A stretch of DNA of 58,871 nucleotides from Spirochaetia bacterium. Lineage in GTDB: Bacteria; Spirochaetota; Spirochaetia; CADAEX01. The stretch is from contig JAKSTW010000008.1 in assembly GCA_024402405.1 (NCBI GenBank), forward strand, positions 1 through 58,871, given 5' to 3'. Made by a program: the position numbers and the translations under genes. Below, piece by piece: positions 27,985 to 35,289 of the stretch. The notes beneath the pieces are model-generated. The model saw only the letters and a list, made by a program, of their open reading frames with translations, was not told the DNA's origin and did no database searches. How positions within the stretch are numbered: position 1 is the stretch's first letter; every line of letters begins with the position of its first letter.

Positions 27985-29037
27985 ATGGCAAGAAAGAACC
28001 TTTTGAAGGGGTTTAAAAGACCTGCAGGTCTGTCCTTGGAACAAGGTGAGATTACCAGAGACTACGGTAAGTTTATAGCTTCACCGTTTGAGAGAGGATA
28101 TGGCACAACGATTGGTAATACCATGAGACGTGTACTCCTCTCTTCAATTCAGGGTTATGCTGTGGTTTCAGTGTGCATCACTTCCTATGACGAGAATATG
28201 ACTCCTCATATTATTTCCAGTGAGTTTGAGTCTATTCCTGGCGTGGTTGAGGATACACCTGAGATCATCAATAATCTTAAGTCTCTGTGTGTTACTCTGA
28301 CTGATGATTCTGAAGACAGAGTGATTGTTCTTGAGAACTTGTCTGGCTGTGAGATTACTGGTAAGGATTTTGAGGTTGATACTGGCATCAGAGTTGAGAA
28401 CAAAGACCTGAAAATCGCTACTTTGATGAAAAGTGCTCATGTTGATCTGGAAGTTCAGATTTCTCTGGGAAGAGGTTACATCCCTGCAGAGATCAACGAA
28501 AAGTACATTGAGCGTATCGGCACGATTCCAATTGATGGAATTTTCTCACCTGTTAAAAGAGTGAAATATTCTATCGAGCCTTGCAGAGTCGGTAACAGAA
28601 ATGATTATGACAAGCTTATACTTGAGGTTTGGACAGATGGTACTGTTACACCTGTAGATGCTGTTGCAGAAGCTGCTAAGATAGCTAAAGATCATTTTAC
28701 AATTTTCATCAATTTTGATGAGAAGGATGTCGGTTATGAAGAAGAAATCGACGAAAATGAGGAAAAGGTAAGACAATTCCTTGAGACACCTGTCAGCGAG
28801 CTGGAGCTTTCTGTCAGAGCAAGCAATTGTCTTAATAAGGCGAAAATAGCCACACTTGGTGAATTGACTGCAAAATCTGAAGATGATATTCTGAAGACAA
28901 GAAACTTTGGAAGAAAGTCTCTTATGGAGATCAAGAGCAAACTCAGTGAATGGGGATTAAGCCTTGGTATGACTGATTACAGCAGTTTGAAAATAATACC
29001 AAAAACACCACAGAAGGAAAACAAAGATGAAGCATAA
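27985..29037 (+). CDS. rpoA: RNA polymerase alpha subunit RpoA
   Basis: A 350-residue alpha subunit. The N-terminal assembly domain starts ARKNLLKGFKRPAGLSLEQG and has SPFERGYGTTIGNTMRRVLL. The C-terminal DNA- and activator-binding domain (about residues 265-330) has LSVRASNCLNKAKIATLGEL and RNFGRKSLMEIKSKL. A charged tail ends at KENKDEA. The last 11 nt overlap the rplQ start, so the two are translationally coupled. The beta and beta' genes lie in the same block. Confidence 0.98.
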   Translation: MARKNLLKGFKRPAGLSLEQGEITRDYGKFIASPFERGYGTTIGNTMRRVLLSSIQGYAVVSVCITSYDENMTPHIISSEFESIPGVVEDTPEIINNLKSLCVTLTDDSEDRVIVLENLSGCEITGKDFEVDTGIRVENKDLKIATLMKSAHVDLEVQISLGRGYIPAEINEKYIERIGTIPIDGIFSPVKRVKYSIEPCRVGNRNDYDKLILEVWTDGTVTPVDAVAEAAKIAKDHFTIFINFDEKDVGYEEEIDENEEKVRQFLETPVSELELSVRASNCLNKAKIATLGELTAKSEDDILKTRNFGRKSLMEIKSKLSEWGLSLGMTDYSSLKIIPKTPQKENKDEA

Positions 29038-29458
29038 ATCAGGTTTTAATACGCTTAATATGAAAAGCGGCCGCAGAAAAGCGGTAAAAAGAAGCATGGT
29101 TACCTCTGTTTTTAAATACGAAAGAATTAAAACTACAAAGGCCAGAGCTCTTGAAGTCAGAAGAATGGCTGAAAAGATGATTACCAGAGCAAAGACTGAT
29201 TCTGTTCATAACCGCAGAATTATTGCAGCATATATCAACGATGAGGCAGTGCTGGCAAAACTCTTTACAGAAATTGCTCCAAGATATGCTACCAGAAATG
29301 GTGGTTATACAAGAATTCTGAAACTTGGCAGAAGAGGCAACGATGCTGCTGAAGTAGTTTTTCTTGAGCTTGTAGACAGAAAAGTAAAAGAAAAGAAAGT
29401 TAAGAAAGACAAGGCAGCAAAAGAGGAAGAAGCAAAAGCACCTGCAAAAGAGGCTTAA
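29027..29458 (+). CDS. rplQ: 50S ribosomal protein L17
   Basis: A 143-residue L17 starting MKHKSGFNTLNMKSGRRKAV, with the core SVFKYERIKTTKARALEVRR and TRNGGYTRILKLGRRGNDAA. The last 25 residues form a Lys/Glu/Ala-rich extension that E. coli lacks. It is the last gene of the ribosomal block. It overlaps rpoA by 11 nt and is followed by a strong terminator 23 nt later. Confidence 0.96.
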   Translation: MKHKSGFNTLNMKSGRRKAVKRSMVTSVFKYERIKTTKARALEVRRMAEKMITRAKTDSVHNRRIIAAYINDEAVLAKLFTEIAPRYATRNGGYTRILKLGRRGNDAAEVVFLELVDRKVKEKKVKKDKAAKEEEAKAPAKEA

Positions 29459-29481
29459 GCTTTAAATTCTGATGTTTTGTT

Positions 29482-29513
29482 ATAGGGGAAGTATTTATGC
29501 TTCCCCTATTTTT
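29482..29513 (+). terminator. Intrinsic terminator ending the ribosomal block
   Basis: A perfect 10-bp stem, ATAGGGGAAG (29482-29491) with CTTCCCCTAT (29500-29509), has an 8-nt loop and is followed by TTTTATTTA. It closes the long rpsJ-rplQ unit. Confidence 0.88.
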
Positions 29514-29536
29514 ATTTAATGATATATTATAAGTAT

Positions 29537-30310
29537 ATGGTCAATTATTCATTGCTGCGGAAAAGCAGAGCTGAAAAAATAAGGGAGCAGATCCGTCCTT
29601 CAGCAAATCTGTCTGTGAGCATTCCTGAAGAATACAGATCTATTTCCCAATATGATTTCTGCCAGAGACTCAAAGTCATGGGGGCTGACGGTTTTATACG
29701 GCTGCTGGAATTTGCTGAGATTGGAGGAAGTGGCAATGTCATAGGATTCAATGATGGCGTTTTTCAGATAAAGGAGGAGCTGTATTCCAGACCTTCTACT
29801 CCTGTGAATCCTGAGCTGAAACGGCTGATTGATGAGATCACATGGAACTCTTCTACTGAAATCAATGCCACTGAAAATGTGTCATATATGGCAAAACAGT
29901 TTACAATGCCTGAGCATCAGTTCCAGTCCATGGAGTTGGCTGAGCTGCTTAAAAAAGCCGATTCCATGTTTGCCGCTGTCCTTAAATGTGATGCTGATAA
30001 TTTTTATACAGCCTTTTCTATGGGTTTTTCAAATATAAAGTCTGACCCGGTTTTTGGCTTTTTTTCTGGCAGTCAGCCTTACAGTCAAATCTTTTCACAA
30101 CGCAGGGCACTTATCATCTATTCTTATCCTGAGCTGCTGCCTGAGCTGTGGAATAATGTACCGGACATTAATATCAGAAATCTGACCAGCTGCTGTTTCC
30201 TTCCAGTGGACAGAGAGAGGCAAATGTATCTTTTTTTCACATTTGACAGGACAAAATTTCATAGTGATGATATCATCACCATTTTTAAATTAATAAACAA
30301 TCTGAAATGA
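29537..30310 (+). CDS. Unknown cytosolic protein before rny
   Basis: A 257-residue protein of unrecognised family, with no signal peptide or membrane segment. An ATG at 29519 would add six residues but lies in the terminator tail. I prefer ATG 29537 because TATTAT sits 6 nt upstream (29525-29530); neither has a Shine-Dalgarno sequence. The N-terminus is basic (LLRKSRAEKIREQIRPSANL). The C-terminal half has an alternating pattern ending LPVDRERQMYLFFTFDRTKF and DDIITIFKLINNL, which resembles the end of a GAF-type domain, but no ligand residues can be named. It lies directly before rny without a shared operon: rny has its own promoter. Function unknown. Confidence 0.7.
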   Translation: MVNYSLLRKSRAEKIREQIRPSANLSVSIPEEYRSISQYDFCQRLKVMGADGFIRLLEFAEIGGSGNVIGFNDGVFQIKEELYSRPSTPVNPELKRLIDEITWNSSTEINATENVSYMAKQFTMPEHQFQSMELAELLKKADSMFAAVLKCDADNFYTAFSMGFSNIKSDPVFGFFSGSQPYSQIFSQRRALIIYSYPELLPELWNNVPDINIRNLTSCCFLPVDRERQMYLFFTFDRTKFHSDDIITIFKLINNLK

Positions 30311-30312
30311 AC

Positions 30313-30342
30313 TTGACAGCTCCGAAAAAATATTAGTATTAT
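30313..30342 (+). promoter_or_regulatory. Promoter for rny
   Basis: TTGACA (30313-30318) and TATTAT (30337-30342) are separated by 18 nt. Transcription would start near 30349, leaving a leader of about 70 nt before rny that includes an A/T-rich stretch and the ribosome binding site AGGAGG. The promoter begins just after the preceding stop codon. Confidence 0.75.
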
Positions 30343-30417
30343 AACTAGAAATGTTTTTTTGTATAAAAAATTGTGTTTTATTTCACAAATATGTGAAAAA
30401 CATTTATAGGAGGAAGT

Positions 30418-31944
30418 ATGATACTTTTATTATGTGTTCTTCCTCTCGTTGGTTTGATATTAGGTTGGACTGTACGTTGGGTCTATGCTAAATTTCAGCT
30501 TTCCTCTTCTGAGCAGAAGGCTGAAAGGATAAAACAGGATGCTGTCAAAGAGGCAGAAGCCATAAAAAAAGAGCTGGTGCTTGAGACTAAAGATCAGCTT
30601 CTTAAAGAGCGTAATCAGCAGGAACGTGAATTCCGTGACAGACGTGGTGAGCTTCAGAAGCAGGAACGAAGGCTTATTCAGAAGGAAGATAACCTAGATA
30701 ATAAATTAGCAGTCTTGGAAAAACAGACTCAGGCTATTGCAGACCGGGAGAGAGGTTTAAACGACAGGGAAGCTGTTCTGGGAGAACAGGAGAATATCTG
30801 GAAGCAGAAGCTGGAGGAAATATCCCAGCTGACAGCTGAGCAGGCAAAGCAGCTTATCATTCAGTCAATGGAAGATGAGGCAAAGCATGATGCCCAGGTC
30901 CTTCTGAACAAAATAGAGCAGGAAGCGCAGCTTAATGCGGAGAAGAAAGCCAGGGAGATTCTGGTGACAACCATCCAGCGGATCGCAACTGAGGTGACAT
31001 CTGATGTGACTGTTACTTCTGTGAGCCTTCCTACTGATGAGATGAAGGGACGTATCATAGGGCGTGAAGGAAGGAATATCCGTACATTGGAGACCCTTAC
31101 TGGCGTTGATATTATTATTGACGATACTCCTGAGGCTGTTGTAATTTCATGTTTTGATCCTGTCAAGAAAGAAATTGCCAAGGAGGCCATGGAGCGGCTG
31201 ATCATGGACGGCAGGATCCATCCTGCGCGGATTGAGGATGTTGTCCAGAAAGTAACCAAGGATATCAATCAGGTTATTTTTGATGAAGGTGAGAAAGTTC
31301 TCTTTGATGTGGGTATTCACAATATGTCACAGGAGGGAATCAGAGCTCTTGGTCGTCTCCACTTCAGAACAAGTTACGGACAGAATGTGCTGCAGCATTC
31401 AAAAGAAGTTGCAATTATTGCAGGACTTATTGCTGCGGAGATAGGTGCCAACAAGGCTATTGCACACAGAGCCGCACTGCTTCATGATATCGGTAAGGGA
31501 ATTGAGTCTGATGGTGAGGGTAATCATGCAGAGATCGGTATGGAGGTTGCCCGCAAGATGGGTGAGGATCCAAGAGTCGTCAATGCCATTGGTGCACACC
31601 ATAATGATATTGAGCCATGCTGCATAGAGTCAATTATTGTTCAGATCGCAGATGCTATTTCTGCTGCCAGACCTGGTGCCAGAAAGGAGACAATTGACAA
31701 TTATATCAAGCGTCTTGAAAATCTCGAGAATATTGCGCTTCAGTTTGAGGGAATCGAGAAGGCTTATGCTATTCAGGCCGGCCGTGAGCTCCGTATCTTA
31801 GTGAACAGCGAGCAGGTCAGCGATGATCGTGCAGTTGAGCTGAGCCGTCTTATAACAAAGAAAATTGAATCTGAATTAAGATATCCTGGAAGGATTCGTG
31901 TGACTATCATCCGGGAGACCAGAGTAGTGGAATATGCCCGCTGA
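30418..31944 (+). CDS. rny: Ribonuclease Y
   Basis: A 508-residue membrane-anchored endoribonuclease that starts mRNA decay in bacteria lacking RNase E. Domains in order: one N-terminal membrane helix (about 1-22), a long charged coiled coil (about 30-190), a KH RNA-binding domain (around GRIIGREGRNIRTLETLTGV, about 212-231), and an HD metal-dependent phosphodiesterase domain with His356-Asp357 in LLHDIGKGIE. The length is typical. AGGAGG precedes ATG 30418. It overlaps ymdB by 11 nt, the widespread rny-ymdB arrangement. Confidence 0.97.
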   Translation: MILLLCVLPLVGLILGWTVRWVYAKFQLSSSEQKAERIKQDAVKEAEAIKKELVLETKDQLLKERNQQEREFRDRRGELQKQERRLIQKEDNLDNKLAVLEKQTQAIADRERGLNDREAVLGEQENIWKQKLEEISQLTAEQAKQLIIQSMEDEAKHDAQVLLNKIEQEAQLNAEKKAREILVTTIQRIATEVTSDVTVTSVSLPTDEMKGRIIGREGRNIRTLETLTGVDIIIDDTPEAVVISCFDPVKKEIAKEAMERLIMDGRIHPARIEDVVQKVTKDINQVIFDEGEKVLFDVGIHNMSQEGIRALGRLHFRTSYGQNVLQHSKEVAIIAGLIAAEIGANKAIAHRAALLHDIGKGIESDGEGNHAEIGMEVARKMGEDPRVVNAIGAHHNDIEPCCIESIIVQIADAISAARPGARKETIDNYIKRLENLENIALQFEGIEKAYAIQAGRELRILVNSEQVSDDRAVELSRLITKKIESELRYPGRIRVTIIRETRVVEYAR

Positions 31945-32725
31945 TTCTGTCAGAATCCTGTTCCTGGGAGATGTTGTTGGACAGCCTGGGAACAGGGCTA
32001 TTTTTTTCAATCTAAAGAATCTTATAAAAAAATTTGATGCTGATTTCACCATAATCAATGGTGAGAATTCTGCTGATGGTTTCGGAATCATTCCATCCAT
32101 TGCAGATCAGTTTTTCCTTAATGGTGCGGATGTGGTTACTACAGGAAACCATGTCTGGCAGAAGAATGATATTTATCCTTATCTCGATGAGCATGATAAT
32201 ATTCTCAGACCTGCAAACTTTCCACCTGATGTACCTGGACATGGCAGTTGCATCGTGGAGAAAAAAGGTATACGGCTTGGGGTCATAAATCTTCAGGGAC
32301 GTGAGAATATGAGTACTATTGACTGCCCTTTCAGATGTGGCAGGGAACTTGTCAAAAAATTAAGGAAAGAGACAAACTTGATCTTTGTGGACTTTCATGC
32401 AGAGGTGCCTTCTGAAAAAGAAGCTCTGTGCAGTTATCTGGACGGACAGGTCACCGTTCTGGCCGGAACACATACTCATGTGCAGACAGCCGATGAGCGT
32501 ATATGGAAGAAAGGTACAGCTTATATCACAGATGTTGGTATGACCGGACCTGTTGATACTGTTATAGGTACCATAAAAGAAATTGCTGTCCAGCGGGTGC
32601 TGACTCAGATGCCTCTTAAGATGGAGATAGCTGATAATAGTGCTGAGATATGCGGTATCTTGGTTGAGGCTGATGCGGCATCTGGAAAGGCGCTGAGTAT
32701 CCGCAGGATCTGTGAATCTGTATGA
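31934..32725 (+). CDS. ymdB: YmdB-family metallophosphoesterase
   Basis: A 263-residue calcineurin-like phosphoesterase of the YmdB family (TIGR00282 type). Metal-binding motifs are FLGDVVGQPGN, INGENSADG, TTGNHVWQK, DFHAE and AGTHTHVQTAD. In Bacillus, YmdB hydrolyses 2',3'-cyclic nucleotides and affects biofilm and motility choices. It overlaps the 3' end of rny by 11 nt and overlaps tlyA by ATGA, so the three genes form a coupled operon. A role in RNA turnover alongside RNase Y is an inference from this linkage. Confidence 0.93.
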   Translation: MPADSVRILFLGDVVGQPGNRAIFFNLKNLIKKFDADFTIINGENSADGFGIIPSIADQFFLNGADVVTTGNHVWQKNDIYPYLDEHDNILRPANFPPDVPGHGSCIVEKKGIRLGVINLQGRENMSTIDCPFRCGRELVKKLRKETNLIFVDFHAEVPSEKEALCSYLDGQVTVLAGTHTHVQTADERIWKKGTAYITDVGMTGPVDTVIGTIKEIAVQRVLTQMPLKMEIADNSAEICGILVEADAASGKALSIRRICESV

Positions 32726-33507
32726 AGAAAATTCCTCTTCTGGAAATCCTTAAAAAAAAATATCCTGATATAATGCCTGAGCGGCTCTATTCTTATATCA
32801 TGTGCGGAGAAGTTCTTGTGGATGGCGGCAGAGTGCGGGATCCTAAGATCCTTTTCCAGTCTGATATTCCTGTTTTCATATCTGAGAAAAAATATGTTTC
32901 CCGCGGCGGATTCAAACTTGAGAAGGCTCTCAGCCAGTGGAAACTTGATGTGAGCGGTAAAGTGATGCTGGATGCCGGTTCATCCACCGGAGGATTTACA
33001 GACTGTCTGCTTCAGCATGGTGCGTCACTGGTTCATGCGGTAGACTCTGGTTTTAACCAGCTGTCTTCCAGACTCAGGAATGATTCACGTGTGATTTCCC
33101 ATGAAAAGACCAATATAATGGAACTTGGATCTCTGGATCCTGTGCCTGATATGGCTGTGGCTGATCTTTCATTTCGGTCTATCGTAAAGGCTGCTTCGCA
33201 GATTATCTCACTGACCGGGGACAGAGTTCTTATTGCTCTGGTGAAACCGCAGTTCGAGGAAAGGGGACTGATCAGTGGTTTTGATGGTGTCATACGCAGC
33301 AGCCAGGATCTGAAGACTGTATTGCAGGAAACTGTGAGGCTTCTGTTTGATGACAGAACTTTTGTGCTGGATATTATTGAATCACCTATACATGGAACCA
33401 AGGGAAACCGTGAGTTTCTGTGCCGCATAGCAGCAGATATTCCTGATAGTATTTCTGAGGCTGCATTGTTTGAGCGAATCATTTCAGAGATCGATAAGAT
33501 CTGCTAG
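32722..33507 (+). CDS. tlyA: TlyA-type rRNA 2'-O-methyltransferase
   Basis: A 261-residue protein with an N-terminal S4 RNA-binding domain (about residues 5-60) and an RrmJ/FtsJ-like methyltransferase domain. The SAM motif is LDAGSSTGGFTDCLLQ, with the hinge YVSRGGFKLEKAL before it and LVKPQFE later. Relatives methylate ribose in 16S and/or 23S rRNA and confer capreomycin sensitivity; some were first called haemolysins. It starts within the ymdB stop (ATGA overlap). Its last 24 nt overlap the convergent HAD gene. Confidence 0.92.
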   Translation: MKKIPLLEILKKKYPDIMPERLYSYIMCGEVLVDGGRVRDPKILFQSDIPVFISEKKYVSRGGFKLEKALSQWKLDVSGKVMLDAGSSTGGFTDCLLQHGASLVHAVDSGFNQLSSRLRNDSRVISHEKTNIMELGSLDPVPDMAVADLSFRSIVKAASQIISLTGDRVLIALVKPQFEERGLISGFDGVIRSSQDLKTVLQETVRLLFDDRTFVLDIIESPIHGTKGNREFLCRIAADIPDSISEAALFERIISEIDKIC

Positions 33508-34107
33508 ATTTTCTATTACTTTAAGCCCAGTGGATGCCAGTTTTGCCTGATGCTGGTGTCCGTTTGCATAAAGCACGCATTCTGCACCCAGAATGGCTGC
33601 TGCATCTGAATCATGAGTGGTATCTCCTATCAGCAGCATATTTCCATATCCTTTTTCAGTGAAATATTTCTTGGCTCTTTTTATCTTGTCTCCTACCTGA
33701 AAATCATCGGCACCAAGTATGTCCGTGAAATATTCTGATATTCCTAACCTATTGATATAGTTCTTTATATCTGCTGTATTGGCGGAGGAGAGGATGATCT
33801 GGCTGCATCCTGAGTCTCTGAAATGACTCAGGATATCGACTGCATGAGGGGACAGAGCAGCCATGAAAAAATTTTTCTTATAAAAATCATAGAATTCATC
33901 AGCAATGACATCGAATGTGATTTTGCTGAAGTCAAACAGATGCTCATAAAATCTGATTATCGGTGTATCGACAAAATCTCTGTACTGCTGTATGTCGATC
34001 AGCGGCATATTCCGTTTATTAAGTATGTTGTTTACGCACATGAGACTCAGATCAACATCATCCAGAAGAGTTCCGTTCCAGTCCCATATTATATGCGAAA
34101 AATTCAT
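33484..34107 (-). CDS. HAD-family hydrolase, phosphoglycolate phosphatase-like
   Basis: A 207-residue HAD-superfamily protein with the nucleophile motif WDWNGTLLDD (Asp9), an alpha-helical cap (about 20-85), the Ser of motif II in IILSSAN, a motif-III Lys in the GDKIKRAKKYF region, and motif IV GDTTHDSDAA. The second Asp of the usual DxD motif is Asn11, which may weaken or change phosphatase activity. The substrate is unknown. There is no Shine-Dalgarno sequence; a -10-like TAAAAT ends 6 nt before the ATG, suggesting a leaderless mRNA. The 3' end overlaps tlyA by 24 nt, tail to tail. Confidence 0.85.
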   Translation of the reverse strand: MNFSHIIWDWNGTLLDDVDLSLMCVNNILNKRNMPLIDIQQYRDFVDTPIIRFYEHLFDFSKITFDVIADEFYDFYKKNFFMAALSPHAVDILSHFRDSGCSQIILSSANTADIKNYINRLGISEYFTDILGADDFQVGDKIKRAKKYFTEKGYGNMLLIGDTTHDSDAAAILGAECVLYANGHQHQAKLASTGLKVIENLADLIDL

Positions 34108-34113
34108 GTATTC

Positions 34114-34142
34114 ATTTTATCTGAAACTTTTTCTATTGTAAA
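34114..34142 (-). promoter_or_regulatory. Promoter for HAD gene (leaderless type)
   Basis: On the minus strand TTTACA (34137-34142) and TAAAAT (34114-34119) are spaced by exactly 17 nt. Only 6 nt separate the -10 from the ATG at 34107, so transcription should begin at or beside the start codon. The -35 overlaps that of the divergent exbD promoter. Confidence 0.6.
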
Positions 34143-34164
34143 TTACAGTGTTTGAATTTATTAT
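34136..34164 (+). promoter_or_regulatory. Promoter for exbD-like gene (leaderless type)
   Basis: TTGTAA (34136-34141) and TATTAT (34159-34164) are 17 nt apart and the ATG follows after 6 nt. There is no Shine-Dalgarno sequence. The -35 shares five bases with the -35 of the opposite promoter. Confidence 0.55.
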
Positions 34165-34170
34165 TCTGTT

Positions 34171-34566
34171 ATGCGAATTGCCAGACGCAGATCCAGATTT
34201 ATTTCCATGCCTATGAATGCCATGTGTGACATTGCTTTCCTCCTTTTTATTTTTATTATGGTGGTGTCATCTGCCAATGTCAGAATGCCGGAGGATTTCA
34301 GGCTGGCTGAGAGCGACGGGGCGGAATCTCTGAAGACTGATATGGAGATCTTTGTCTCTGAGAACGGCGGTTTGTTTCTGGATGGAGAGGCTGTCAGTCC
34401 GGAAGCTCTGTCTGCTGCAGTATCTGGGCATATGACGGTTTGTGATGATATGCATGTTGGTGTCGCTGCCCATAAAAACTGTGAATTCAGGAAAGTTCAT
34501 GAGGTTATAGCAATGCTTGAAGAATTGAATTGTCAGTATGTTGTTTTAATTCTTAAGAAAAATTGA
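34171..34566 (+). CDS. ExbD/TolR-family membrane protein, orphan
   Basis: A 131-residue protein with a basic N-terminus (RIARRRSRF), one membrane helix (about 17-35) and a periplasmic domain of about 95 residues. The helix carries the conserved Asp20 in MCDIAFLLFIFIMV, the proton-pathway residue of ExbD, TolR and MotB-like proteins. Relatives work with ExbB/TolQ to energise outer-membrane processes. No exbB, tolQ or tonB gene lies nearby, so its partner must be elsewhere. It is single and is followed by a tRNA promoter. Confidence 0.85.
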   Translation: MRIARRRSRFISMPMNAMCDIAFLLFIFIMVVSSANVRMPEDFRLAESDGAESLKTDMEIFVSENGGLFLDGEAVSPEALSAAVSGHMTVCDDMHVGVAAHKNCEFRKVHEVIAMLEELNCQYVVLILKKN

Positions 34567-34574
34567 AAAATATA

Positions 34575-34603
34575 TTGACTTTCCTGTGCAGTTTTAATAT
34601 TCT
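34575..34603 (+). promoter_or_regulatory. Promoter for tRNA-Thr/tRNA-Tyr
   Basis: TTGACT (34575-34580) and TATTCT (34598-34603) are spaced by 17 nt. Transcription would begin about 7 nt before tRNA-Thr. It lies directly after the exbD-like stop codon. Confidence 0.75.
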
Positions 34604-34616
34604 AAGAACATCATTT

Positions 34617-34690
34617 GCCACCTTAGCTCAGCTGGCCAGAGCACGTGACTTGTAATCTCGGGGTCGTCCGTTCGAATCGGACAGGTGGCT
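34617..34690 (+). tRNA. tRNA-Thr (anticodon TGT)
   Basis: Acceptor GCCACCT/AGGTGGC and T-stem GTCCG/CGGAC pair perfectly. The anticodon loop CTTGTAA gives TGT. The anticodon stem CGTGA/TCTCG has one T-T mismatch. CCA is not encoded. It is the second tRNA-Thr isoacceptor of the window. Confidence 0.95.
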
Positions 34691-34713
34691 GTACCAATTG
34701 AATAAATTGGTCT

Positions 34714-34795
34714 GGGGAGATTCCCGAGCGGTCAAAGGGGGCAGACTGTAAATCTGTTGACTCAGTCTTCACAGGTCCGAATCCTGTTCTCCCCA
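34714..34795 (+). tRNA. tRNA-Tyr (anticodon GTA)
   Basis: A type II tRNA with a long variable arm: acceptor GGGGAGA/TCTCCCC, anticodon stem-loop GCAGA-CTGTAAA-TCTGT, T-stem ACAGG/CCTGT. It is 23 nt from tRNA-Thr. That spacer contains a small hairpin CCAATT/AATTGG (34694-34710), perhaps a processing signal. Confidence 0.96.
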
Positions 34796-34802
34796 TTAAA
34801 GG

Positions 34803-34833
34803 TTGCCTTCTGATTTCAGAAGGCAATTTTTTT
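34803..34833 (+). terminator. Intrinsic terminator after tRNA-Tyr
   Basis: TTGCCTTCTG pairs with CAGAAGGCAA (34803-34826) and is followed by seven T residues. It ends the two-tRNA unit just before the YkgJ-type gene. Confidence 0.9.
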
Positions 34834-34846
34834 ATATGGGTACAAA

Positions 34847-35287
34847 ATGAAAGAGCCTTTCTATAAAAATGGTCTTAAATTTCAATGTCAGAGATGTTCA
34901 GGCTGCTGCAGATTTGAGCCTGGCTATGTTTTCCTTACAGAAGATGATGTGACCTCCTTGCTTGATGTGCTTAAAATGGAGCGGGATGCTTTTCTGGAAA
35001 AGTACTGTGTCAAAGTTGATATCGGCGGTTCTTACAGGCTGAGTCTTGCAGAGAAAGAGAATTATGACTGCATTTTCTGGGAGAATGGCGGGTGTAGTGT
35101 TTATGAAGGACGTCCCCTGCAGTGCCGCAGTTATCCGTTCTGGGCGTCAAACCTTGAAAGTCCCGAGGATTGGGATGCACTGGGATGTTCCTGTCCTGGT
35201 GTCAACAAGGGATGCATACATACCAGGGAGGAGATCGAGGATTGGTTATACCAGCGTAAGGCTCACAGACTTATTGAATGGAGATGA
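34847..35287 (+). CDS. YkgJ-family cysteine-cluster protein
   Basis: A 146-residue protein with the cluster CQRCSGCCRFEPG (Cys14, 17, 20, 21), a middle Cys in NYDCIFWENGGCSVYEG, and CRSYPFW plus GCSCPG later. This is the pattern of the YkgJ / UPF0153 family, thought to bind a zinc or iron-sulphur centre; no biochemical role is established. There is no clear ribosome binding site and the ATG lies 14 nt after the tRNA terminator. It ends 2 nt before the next gene, so the two are likely co-transcribed. Confidence 0.85.
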   Translation: MKEPFYKNGLKFQCQRCSGCCRFEPGYVFLTEDDVTSLLDVLKMERDAFLEKYCVKVDIGGSYRLSLAEKENYDCIFWENGGCSVYEGRPLQCRSYPFWASNLESPEDWDALGCSCPGVNKGCIHTREEIEDWLYQRKAHRLIEWR

Positions 35288-35289
35288 GT

